A DNA stretch of 6,445 bases from an uncultured Micrococcales bacterium (GTDB lineage: Bacteria; Actinomycetota; Actinomycetes; Actinomycetales; Microbacteriaceae): the NCBI GenBank assembly GCA_903831585.1, contig CAIKYE010000086.1, positions 1 through 6,445 on the forward strand, written 5' to 3'. Below are positions 1-5,707 of this stretch, one piece after another. A model generated the notes under the pieces. The model had not been told where the DNA came from and did not search any database. It worked only from the letters and a program-made list of their open reading frames with translations. Positions within the stretch are counted from its first letter, which is position 1; each line of letters starts with the position of its first letter. The translations under genes and the position numbers were made by a program.

Positions 1-428
1 GACACTTTAATCGAGCGAGTGTGCGGGCTATCAGATGGAACCGCTCCCAGAAAAATCACCTGGTCGATTTCGCAATCCTCAACAAATTCCATTATTTCTG
101 CAGAAAAAGACTTCCATCTGCGCGCCGGTTCGTTACCGATAAGAAAGAACAGGTCGGCGAATCTAGGATTTTCTTCGGCGGCTTGCTTAGAGCTTCTCAA
201 CAACTCTGCGCCAGGCCAGTTGATCTCGCGTTGGCCGTCTTCGTCATTTGACACAGTGGGTCGTGAAAACTGAAAGTCGTAATAGTCTTCTGGATCGACC
301 GCAGCCACGACCTCGGCATCGAGCTCGCTGACCAGGTGCTTTAGCAGTCCGCTCGCACCCTCGGCGGCGTCGTTCCAGCCTTCGAACGCGACTAATAAGG
401 TTTTGCCTTCAAAAAATGGGTTTGCCAA
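1..428 (-). CDS. PAC2 family protein (N-terminal part, cut by window edge)
   Basis: I translated the minus strand by hand; 142 residues are present and the C-terminal half lies outside the window. It resembles actinobacterial PAC2 (proteasome assembly chaperone 2) family proteins such as mycobacterial Rv2125. Visible landmarks are EGWNDAAEGAS (about residues 16-26), VDPEDYYDFQFSRP (44-57), INWPG (69-73), IGNEPARRW (97-105) and LGAVPSDSPHTR (128-139). The family folds like archaeal/eukaryotic proteasome assembly chaperones, but its bacterial role is not settled. The frame has no usable ATG. TTG codons occur at 449, 440 and 428, directly after an in-frame TAG. I chose 428 because GGAG sits 6 nt upstream and the protein then begins MANPFFEGKT, close to the conserved core. 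It is divergent from the HAD gene and may share its promoter region. The family call is strong; the start is less certain. Confidence 0.85.
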   Translation of the reverse strand, partial: MANPFFEGKTLLVAFEGWNDAAEGASGLLKHLVSELDAEVVAAVDPEDYYDFQFSRPTVSNDEDGQREINWPGAELLRSSKQAAEENPRFADLFFLIGNEPARRWKSFSAEIMEFVEDCEIDQVIFLGAVPSDSPHTRSIKV

Positions 429-450
429 ACCGAGCTCCAATTCCCTCAAC

Positions 451-480
451 TAAACATTAGGCGAACTGCAAGGGTAAAAT
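451..480 (+). promoter_or_regulatory. Putative promoter of the HAD-to-TatC operon (leaderless)
   Basis: The -10 candidate is TAAAAT at 475-480. Its last base is 6 nt before the A of the HAD start codon at 487, so transcription would begin at or next to the ATG and give a leaderless mRNA, a common arrangement in Actinobacteria. TAAACA at 451-456, 18 nt upstream, matches the -35 consensus TTGACA at four of six bases. AAGGG at 470-474 is 12 nt from the ATG, too far for a good ribosome-binding site, which fits leaderless initiation. The element overlaps the candidate minus-strand -10. Confidence 0.5.
454..459 (-). promoter_or_regulatory. Possible -10 element for the PAC2 gene
   Basis: Read on the minus strand this is TAATGT, matching the TANNNT form of actinobacterial -10 elements. 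Transcription would begin near 447, giving a leader of about 19 nt that carries the GGAG preceding the TTG at 428. No convincing -35 hexamer lies 16-18 nt upstream. The match is short and could be chance. Confidence 0.3.
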
Positions 481-486
481 TGACGC

Positions 487-1164
487 ATGTCTAACGCCTA
501 TCCCGCCGCCGTTCTATGGGACATGGATGGCACTCTGATTGACTCAGAGCAATATTGGCTATCCAGTGAGCAAGAACTCGCAGAGAGTTGGGGAGCGCAG
601 TGGACATCTGAAGATGGCGAGAAACTCATTGGGATGAGCCTCTATGAGAGCACTGAAATTATCAAAGAGAAGCTGGGTATCGACATCTCACCCGGTGAGA
701 TAACAGAAATCCTTACCAATTCGGTGACTCAAAAACTGGAAAAGCAGATTATCTGGAGACCCGGAGTATTGGAGCTGATGGCAGATCTGCAGGCCAAGGG
801 CATAAAAACCGCACTGGTAACCATGTCGATGCGGCGAATGGCCCTCTCGGTCGCCGAGAGACTACCGACCGGGCACTTCGATGTCGTGGTGGCCGGTGAC
901 GACGTAACTCGTGGCAAGCCCCACCCAGAGCCTTATTTGAGAGCGGCCGAACTTCTCGGCGTAGACATAAGAGATTGTGTAGCTATTGAAGATTCGTTGA
1001 CCGGCCTGACTTCTGCAGAGGCCTCGGGTGCCATTGCGATTGGTATTCCTAACATCGTGCTTTTGCCTGAACAAGAGGGCAGAATTATCTGGCCGACCCT
1101 TCTTGGACTAACCGCCGAAGACTTTTCGGACCTTTACCGAGAGAAGCGAGCCACCGATGTCTGA
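487..1164 (+). CDS. HAD superfamily phosphatase (phosphoglycolate/beta-phosphoglucomutase-like)
   Basis: This 225-residue cytosolic protein has all four HAD motifs. Motif I is DMDGT (nucleophile D12, acid/base D14), motif II is T112 in LVTMS, motif III is K144 in RGKPHPEPY, and motif IV is E168-D169 in IEDSLTGLTSA. The stretch of about 70 residues between motif I and the core resembles the helical C1 cap of subfamily IA enzymes, which hydrolyse small phosphorylated metabolites through an aspartyl-phosphate intermediate. The substrate cannot be read from the sequence. The ATG at 487 is favoured because DMDGT then falls at the usual position near the N-terminus. It has no good Shine-Dalgarno sequence but sits 6 nt after a -10-like TAAAAT, so it is probably leaderless. 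Its last 8 nt overlap the start of trmI (ATGTCTGA, 1157-1164). It is the first gene of the plus-strand series. Confidence 0.9.
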   Translation: MSNAYPAAVLWDMDGTLIDSEQYWLSSEQELAESWGAQWTSEDGEKLIGMSLYESTEIIKEKLGIDISPGEITEILTNSVTQKLEKQIIWRPGVLELMADLQAKGIKTALVTMSMRRMALSVAERLPTGHFDVVVAGDDVTRGKPHPEPYLRAAELLGVDIRDCVAIEDSLTGLTSAEASGAIAIGIPNIVLLPEQEGRIIWPTLLGLTAEDFSDLYREKRATDV

Positions 1165-2167
1165 CAAAGCAAATTTGCCACGGGGTCCGTTTCGAATCGG
1201 CGACCGAGTTCAACTCACCGGCCCCAAGGGTCGCCTCAACACGATCACTCTCGAAGCGGGCGGCAGCTTCGGCACACACCGCGGCGAACTAAAGCACGAT
1301 GACATAATCGGTCAACTCGAGGGTTCGGTCATCAAGAATCACAATGGCATCGAATACCTGGCACTTAGGCCACTGCTAACCGACTTCGTGCTGTCAATGC
1401 CTCGCGGGGCAAATATCATCTACCCAAAAGACTCAGCACTCATCGTCACAATGGGTGATATTTTTCCGGGAGCACGCGTTGTCGAGGCTGGAGTGGGTTC
1501 TGGCGGTTTGAGCATGTACTTGCTTCGAGCCATTGGGCCAACCGGTCGCTTAGATTCATTCGAGCGCCGCTCGGAATTTGCCGAAATTGCCAAGGCAAAC
1601 GCGGTGAGCCAACTTGGCTACGAACCCAAGAATTGGCAGATTCACATCGGGGATTTGCAGCAGCGCCTCTCCGAAGTTGTTGCCACGCACGAAGCCGACC
1701 GAGTTGTGCTCGACATGCTTGCCCCCTGGGAGTGCGTCGAAGAGGCGGCAGAAGCTCTGGTTCCTGGCGGACTAATCATCGGCTACGTTGCCACCGTGAC
1801 CCAACTTTCGAGATTCACCGAAGCGGTTAAGGTCAGCGGCCACTTTGCCGAACCCGAAGCTTTTGAAACCCTGTTCAGAACCTGGCACCTGCAAGGTCTT
1901 GCCGTGCGTCCGGATCACCGCATGATTGGTCACACCGGTTTTCTCGTGACGGCCAGGAGACTCGCTCCGGGCACCGTGTTGCCAAGATTCAAGGGAAAGC
2001 AGAAGCCCGAATTCAACGACGAAGACTTGACCGCTTGGAATCCTGACCATCTCGGAGAACGTGCGGTCAGCGACAAGAAGCTGCGCAAAACAGTCAGAAA
2101 CGCCACTTCTTCGGCACAGGCGCGTCTAGATCAAGACAAGCCTGCCCAACCTGACAGCAAAAAATAG
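1157..2167 (+). CDS. trmI: tRNA (adenine-58-N1)-methyltransferase TrmI
   Basis: The 336-residue protein matches the TrmI family (mycobacterial Rv2118c), SAM-dependent enzymes that act as tetramers and form m1A58 in the tRNA T-loop. An N-terminal beta-rich domain (about 1-75) is followed by a Rossmann methyltransferase fold. RPLLTDFVLSMPRGANIIYPKD (about 71-92) is typical of the family. VVEAGVGSGGLS (108-119) is the SAM-binding glycine-rich motif, with E136 in SFERR as a likely ribose-hydroxyl ligand. VVLDMLAPW (183-191) carries the motif IV aspartate D186, and RPDHRMIGHTGFL (251-263) is a conserved late motif. The charged tail after about 280, including GERAVSDKKLRK, is longer than in the mycobacterial protein. 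The ATG at 1157 overlaps the HAD stop by 8 nt, suggesting translational coupling. In many actinobacteria the Pup-proteasome genes follow trmI; here an FKBP gene does. Confidence 0.93.
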   Translation: MSDKANLPRGPFRIGDRVQLTGPKGRLNTITLEAGGSFGTHRGELKHDDIIGQLEGSVIKNHNGIEYLALRPLLTDFVLSMPRGANIIYPKDSALIVTMGDIFPGARVVEAGVGSGGLSMYLLRAIGPTGRLDSFERRSEFAEIAKANAVSQLGYEPKNWQIHIGDLQQRLSEVVATHEADRVVLDMLAPWECVEEAAEALVPGGLIIGYVATVTQLSRFTEAVKVSGHFAEPEAFETLFRTWHLQGLAVRPDHRMIGHTGFLVTARRLAPGTVLPRFKGKQKPEFNDEDLTAWNPDHLGERAVSDKKLRKTVRNATSSAQARLDQDKPAQPDSKK

Positions 2168-2208
2168 CCCCGAACGTAAACTTGACCAACACAACAGAAA
2201 GTATCAAC

Positions 2209-3189
2209 TTGCGCAAATTCCTCGCAGCGGCAATCGTCGCTCTAACCGTGACCATTTCAGGTTGCTCCGCGGCACCAACCGGTTTAGATGCCGACTACGC
2301 CTCGCTTCCCGAAGTTTGCGAGAAGTTCACCACGGGTGATGCCTCAGCAAAAATCAGCGCAACCGGGGCCTTCGGAACCAAACCGACTGTCACTTTCACA
2401 TCTCCACTGAGCACAGATGTAATGGAAACCAAGGTGTTGATCGAAGGCGCTGGGCCAGCATTCAAGGGTGGGGCCGAGGTCAAGTTTGAGTACGTGGCCT
2501 ATAACGCCGGCAACGGAAACGAATTTGCGGCATCAAAATACGATGGCACCGATGCAGTTGCTCAGTTCTTCACAACCGGACAAAAGCTAGATTTCTGTCA
2601 CGCCCTCTCTGGAGTTAACGAGGGGTCGAGAGTGGCCGTTTTGATTCCAGCCGCGATGGCGCACGACGGTCTCGGTGACCCAGCAAGCGGCATCGCCGCA
2701 ACCGATAATCTGATTTTCGTAATCGACCTTCAGCGGGTTTACCTGCCAAAGGCTGTTGGTGAAGCTCAGCCAGCTCAGACTGGTCTTCCAACCGTGGTTC
2801 TCGCAGCCAGCGGCCAACCAGGGGTTCAAATTCCAAAGAGCCAAGCTCCAGCCGACTTGAAAATTGTCGACCTGATCAAGGGACGTGGTGAAACGGTTGC
2901 AATAGGTGACACGGTTACCCTGCACTACAGCGGTTTTCTCTGGAGCAACGGAACCCAGTTCGATTCATCTTGGAACGCGGGTGCGCCCGTGCAGTGGTCA
3001 CTCACCGAGACCGGATTCATCAAAGGTTTCGTTGACGCACTGGATGGCGCTGTGGTTGGCTCTCAGGTGATGGCAATCATCCCACCGAGCTTCGGTTACG
3101 GAGACCAAGCCTCAGAGTCGATACCGGCAAACTCGACCCTAGTTTTTGTAATTGACATTCTGGGTGTCGACAAGGCTTCAAGTAAGTAA
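2209..3189 (+). CDS. Lipoprotein with two FKBP-type peptidyl-prolyl isomerase domains
   Basis: Predicted 326-residue exported lipoprotein. A basic start (RKF), a hydrophobic segment and the lipobox ISGC (C19) indicate signal peptidase II processing and anchoring on the outer face of the membrane. The C-terminal domain (about 212-320) is a good FKBP: LHYSG at 238-242, the F-D pocket pair at 251-252 in TQFDSS, FIKGF where FKBP12 has the pocket tryptophan region, FGYG at 295-298 and IPANSTLVFVIDIL at the end. The preceding region (about 55-180) looks like a second, degenerate FKBP copy: GNEFAAS replaces the F-D pair with F-A, and AHDG stands at the FGYG position. It probably catalyses proline isomerisation or chaperones exported proteins. 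I chose TTG 2209 because AGAAAG lies 7 nt upstream and the protein then starts MRKF. TTG 2182 in the same frame would add 9 residues but has no Shine-Dalgarno sequence. Confidence 0.87.
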   Translation: MRKFLAAAIVALTVTISGCSAAPTGLDADYASLPEVCEKFTTGDASAKISATGAFGTKPTVTFTSPLSTDVMETKVLIEGAGPAFKGGAEVKFEYVAYNAGNGNEFAASKYDGTDAVAQFFTTGQKLDFCHALSGVNEGSRVAVLIPAAMAHDGLGDPASGIAATDNLIFVIDLQRVYLPKAVGEAQPAQTGLPTVVLAASGQPGVQIPKSQAPADLKIVDLIKGRGETVAIGDTVTLHYSGFLWSNGTQFDSSWNAGAPVQWSLTETGFIKGFVDALDGAVVGSQVMAIIPPSFGYGDQASESIPANSTLVFVIDILGVDKASSK

Positions 3190-3197
3190 GGCAAATT

Positions 3198-3204
3198 GGG
3201 GGAG
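3198..3204 (+). promoter_or_regulatory. Ribosome-binding site of pafB
   Basis: GGGGGAG lies 3 nt before ATG 3208 and is the strongest purine-rich Shine-Dalgarno-like run among the gene junctions here. It favours ATG 3208 over the in-frame TTG at 3196, which would itself overlap this motif. The spacing is shorter than usual. Confidence 0.55.
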
Positions 3205-3207
3205 AAC

Positions 3208-4209
3208 ATGAACGAAAATGAAGAATATCAGCGTGATGCAGCTGATCCTTCGGAACGCCTGCTCAATCTAACGCTGCTATTGGCTTCAACCAGCATTGGC
3301 ATGACCAAAGAAGAAATCTTTGTTGCCGTCCGTGACTACCGAAATGATCGCGAGGGCGGCATCAAGATTGACGCACTCAACAGAAAGTTCGAGCGCGACA
3401 AGAAAGACCTGCTGAAAAGCGGCATCAAACTCGAGACCGTGATTCTTGACTCTGACATGGGTGACAATCAAGAGACTCGCTACCTTATAAACCCGAGCGG
3501 ATTTCAGTGGCCTAAAGGCGTGAAACTTACGACGAAGCAATTGCAGCTCTTGCAGCTGGCATCAAGTGTTTGGCGTCAGGCATCGTTATCGAGTGATGCG
3601 GCAAGCGGTCTCGACCGACTTCGCGCCCTCGGAGCAACCTCTTCCAACACAAACACCGCGGCTTTTGCACCACGAATTAAAACTCATTCGCGCGCATTCG
3701 TGCCGCTGACAAACGCCGTAACCGAGCGCTTGCAGGTGAGTTTCTTATACCGCAAGGCCAATTCGGGTGAAGCCGAGCTGCGATCGCTAAAACCTTGGCG
3801 CATTTCTCACATCGAGAATCAATGGCTGGTTCAAGGCTGGGATGTGGATAAAGCCGGCTTTAGAAATTTTCTATTGAAACGGATAGTTTCGGGGGTCACG
3901 GTCAGCGACACAGAATTTGATCGACCAACACAGAAGCAAATTGACGAATTGCAAGCCGATTTAGACAAACACATCGCGAACAACATCGCGGTTTTGAAAG
4001 TCAAGCGCGACTCTCTGGCCTGGTTTCATTTCGATCCGCCGAGTTCGAGTAAAAGTGAGTGGCAAGAAGTCAAAATTCAATTCATGGATTTGGATCTGCT
4101 CGCAGACGAGCTTCGAGACTATGCCGGCGAGATCACGGTCGAAGAGCCAGCCGCTCTAGAACGAGCGATTCGCTTAGGTTTCGAGAAGGTGGCTGCAGCT
4201 CATGCCTAA
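3208..4209 (+). CDS. pafB: WYL-domain transcriptional regulator PafB
   Basis: The 333-residue protein matches the PafB half of the actinobacterial PafBC regulator, a DNA-damage-responsive activator that controls much of the recA/LexA-independent mutagenic and repair response. A winged-helix-like N-terminal region spans about residues 16-75 (ERLLNLTLLLAS, then MTKEEIF and KFERDKKDLLKSGI). A middle helical region follows, then a WYL domain (about 170-235) containing LKPWRIS, NQWLVQGWD and RNFLLKRI. The eponymous WYL tripeptide reads W-L-V here (206-208). The final part resembles the WCX/C-terminal extension. Identification rests on fold landmarks and on the tandem arrangement with pafC and tatA-tatC, which is the classical actinobacterial context. 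The gene overlaps pafC by 8 nt (ATGCCTAA, 4202-4209), as expected for subunits made in equal amounts. It follows the FKBP gene after 18 nt with no visible promoter. Confidence 0.88.
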   Translation: MNENEEYQRDAADPSERLLNLTLLLASTSIGMTKEEIFVAVRDYRNDREGGIKIDALNRKFERDKKDLLKSGIKLETVILDSDMGDNQETRYLINPSGFQWPKGVKLTTKQLQLLQLASSVWRQASLSSDAASGLDRLRALGATSSNTNTAAFAPRIKTHSRAFVPLTNAVTERLQVSFLYRKANSGEAELRSLKPWRISHIENQWLVQGWDVDKAGFRNFLLKRIVSGVTVSDTEFDRPTQKQIDELQADLDKHIANNIAVLKVKRDSLAWFHFDPPSSSKSEWQEVKIQFMDLDLLADELRDYAGEITVEEPAALERAIRLGFEKVAAAHA

Positions 4210-5185
4210 AGCCGGAAGACCAAACGCAAGCGAACGATACAACTTTCTAATGCCGTTAATCGGCTTTCTTATGCGAAACTATGGCGTCAAAATTTCGGCC
4301 GTTGCGGCACATTTCGAAGTCACTGAGGAATACGTTCGAGAATCCATTACTACGTTGAACTCAACGGCGTCACAAAAGAGCCCAAGTTTCGAAGAGACCT
4401 ACTACTACATCGATATCGAAGATGATGGAAAAATCTATCTCTCACAGGCTGACGTAATCGACGATGCCCCGCGACTGTCAGCTCGGCAGGCTTCGGCGAT
4501 TGCCGCCGGGCTTGGAATTCTTTCAGCGCTTCCGGAGTTTTCGAGCGAAGGAGAGATCGCCGAATTGCTCGAGATTCTGGCAAATGGTACGACCGAGAGT
4601 GCTCCGGCAGCGATTCACTTCAGACCTGGAACCGTCGATGCCGACGCGGCAGAAATTCGCAGAGCCATGCTCAACAATCACCGAATCGAGTGCGAGTACA
4701 GAAACATCCGTGGTGAGCAGAGCGTTCGTCAAATTGATCCGATTCGCCTCGACCCGCACGGAGACATTTGGTATCTGCGCGGATATTGCATAACCAACAA
4801 ACAGCTACGCAACTTTAGGCTCGATCACATGCGTGCGGCCAAAGAGCTCGAAGTTGATATTTGCGAAGAAGCCAAAGCGATTCAAGAGATTGACGATGAG
4901 GCCTACATCGCCAGCGAGAGTGACGTTGAAGTCACTGTTGAGGTAGATCCAGAGGCGCAGGCGATGTTGGGCGACTTCGCTGCCACGATCTTGAAAACCG
5001 ACAGCAAAAACAACACAGTGACGGCGCTAATCAAGATTGGTTACCTTCCGTACCTCGGTCGTGTAATTGCTCAGTATGGCGGTGCCGCACGTGTTCTAGC
5101 TCCAGAGAACGCTCGACAGGTGGTTCGCAACTACGCTCTGACCGCACTCGGGCTAGAGCCCGAAGGTCTGCCGGAGCAGGACTAA
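4202..5185 (+). CDS. pafC: WYL-domain transcriptional regulator PafC
   Basis: The 327-residue partner of PafB. In studied actinobacteria PafB and PafC act as a heterodimer (or natural fusion) that recruits RNA polymerase to damage-response promoters; the WYL domain is thought to sense a ligand, possibly single-stranded DNA. The N-terminal region (about 11-55) has a helix-turn-helix pattern: RYNFLMPLIGFL, KISAVAAHFEVTEEYVRESI. The central part includes SARQASAIAAGLGILSAL (93-110). The WYL domain is canonical, with IDPIRLDPHGDIWYLRGY (W190-Y191-L192) and RNFRLDHM (203-210). The C-terminal part (about 230-320) resembles the WCX domain. The ATG at 4202 has AAGGTGG 9 nt upstream, inside the end of pafB, and overlaps pafB by 8 nt. 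The stop overlaps the next start by one base (TAATG, 5183-5187). pafC together with pafB is a confident assignment. Confidence 0.9.
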   Translation: MPKAGRPNASERYNFLMPLIGFLMRNYGVKISAVAAHFEVTEEYVRESITTLNSTASQKSPSFEETYYYIDIEDDGKIYLSQADVIDDAPRLSARQASAIAAGLGILSALPEFSSEGEIAELLEILANGTTESAPAAIHFRPGTVDADAAEIRRAMLNNHRIECEYRNIRGEQSVRQIDPIRLDPHGDIWYLRGYCITNKQLRNFRLDHMRAAKELEVDICEEAKAIQEIDDEAYIASESDVEVTVEVDPEAQAMLGDFAATILKTDSKNNTVTALIKIGYLPYLGRVIAQYGGAARVLAPENARQVVRNYALTALGLEPEGLPEQD

Positions 5186-5517
5186 TGAGCTGGTGGGTGC
5201 AATTGCTGATGTGGGTCGTGCTGGTACTCGCATCGCTTGCCTACCTGGGTTTCTTGCTCTATCGACTCGTCAAAAAGGGCGCAGGTGTGCTCAAGGTTGC
5301 CCAGCCAGCAATAGACCAGCTCGTGCTTCTCAGCAAAGCGCTAGCACCCACCGCGACCTATCAGAAGCCAAACGACAATTTGCTTGATGACGTAAATGTG
5401 CATCTAATCGAACGAGCAAAACTGCTGAAAAGACGCGCACGAGCCGCCGAGCAGAGACAGCGTAGGCTTATAGATAAGTTGAAGCATCCTCAGGAAAGTG
5501 AGAGCAAACATGCCTAA
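5185..5517 (+). CDS. Small single-pass membrane protein of unknown function
   Basis: I do not recognise this 110-residue protein. A hydrophobic segment at about residues 4-27 (rich in W, L, V) is followed by R27, K30 and K31, so by the positive-inside rule the C-terminal part should be cytoplasmic. A short helical middle (about 34-54) leads to a very basic, probably helical or coiled segment (about 70-100) with ERAKLLKRRARAAEQRQRR. The open frame is real: it starts with ATG after GGAG at 8 nt spacing, overlaps pafC by one base and tatA by 8 nt, and fills the interval exactly. Its position directly before tatA suggests an accessory role at the membrane or a hitch-hiking gene; neither can be decided. 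It is not a TatB: the hydrophobic segment is not preceded by the short TatA/B leader, and no FG hinge or amphipathic helix follows. Confidence 0.75.
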   Translation: MSWWVQLLMWVVLVLASLAYLGFLLYRLVKKGAGVLKVAQPAIDQLVLLSKALAPTATYQKPNDNLLDDVNVHLIERAKLLKRRARAAEQRQRRLIDKLKHPQESESKHA

Positions 5518-5707
5518 CATAGGTGGCCCAGAATTACTCATCATTCTGGCGATTGTGATTTTGCTATTTGGCGCGACCAAGCTGCCTGGACTGGCTAAGA
5601 GCATGGGCGAGTCAATTCGCGTTTTTCGAAAAGAGCTGAAACCCGGCGAATCTAAGACAGAGAAGACGCCAGAGGCCGAGCAGGGCGAAAAGCCTTCTGA
5701 CAAGTAG
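5510..5707 (+). CDS. tatA: Sec-independent protein translocase subunit TatA
   Basis: The 65-residue protein has the full TatA layout: short N-terminus MPNIGGPE, transmembrane helix about 9-20 (LLIILAIVILLF), FG hinge at F20-G21, then the amphipathic helix ATKLPGLAKSMGESIRVFRKELK (about 22-44, with conserved P26), and a charged disordered tail. TatA oligomers form the variable part of the twin-arginine translocase, which moves folded proteins across the cytoplasmic membrane. Residue 8 is glutamate, a polar residue at the position that is glutamine in E. coli TatA and glutamate in E. coli TatB. The ATG at 5510 gives the conserved short N-terminus; the upstream GTG at 5498 would add four residues with no family support. 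GAGAG 5 nt before the ATG, or AGGAAAG further back, can serve as ribosome-binding site. It overlaps the upstream gene by 8 nt and tatC by one base. Confidence 0.92.
   Translation: MPNIGGPELLIILAIVILLFGATKLPGLAKSMGESIRVFRKELKPGESKTEKTPEAEQGEKPSDK

Noticed and set aside
19..273. Plus-strand open frame of 84 codons at the window start
   Set aside because: It lies opposite the PAC2 gene, whose minus-strand translation carries clear family motifs; the plus-strand product shows no recognisable pattern.
844..860. Perfect 7-bp inverted repeat CTCTCGG-TCG-CCGAGAG inside the HAD gene
   Set aside because: It lies within conserved coding sequence (LSVAER), has no following T-run and is not at a gene boundary; codon choice explains it.
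3152..3157. Perfect TTGACA -35 hexamer upstream of pafB
   Set aside because: At 16-18 nt spacing there is no TANNNT element (the bases read near GCTTCA), and the hexamer is explained by the V-I-D-I codons at the end of the FKBP gene.
3196..3198. TTG as the pafB start
   Set aside because: It would sit on top of the GGGGGAG ribosome-binding site; ATG 3208 just downstream is better placed.
3541..3558. Tandem 9-nt near-repeat TTGCAGCTC TTGCAGCTG
   Set aside because: It encodes an alternating L-Q-L-L-Q-L helix in PafB; two copies only, not a repeat array.
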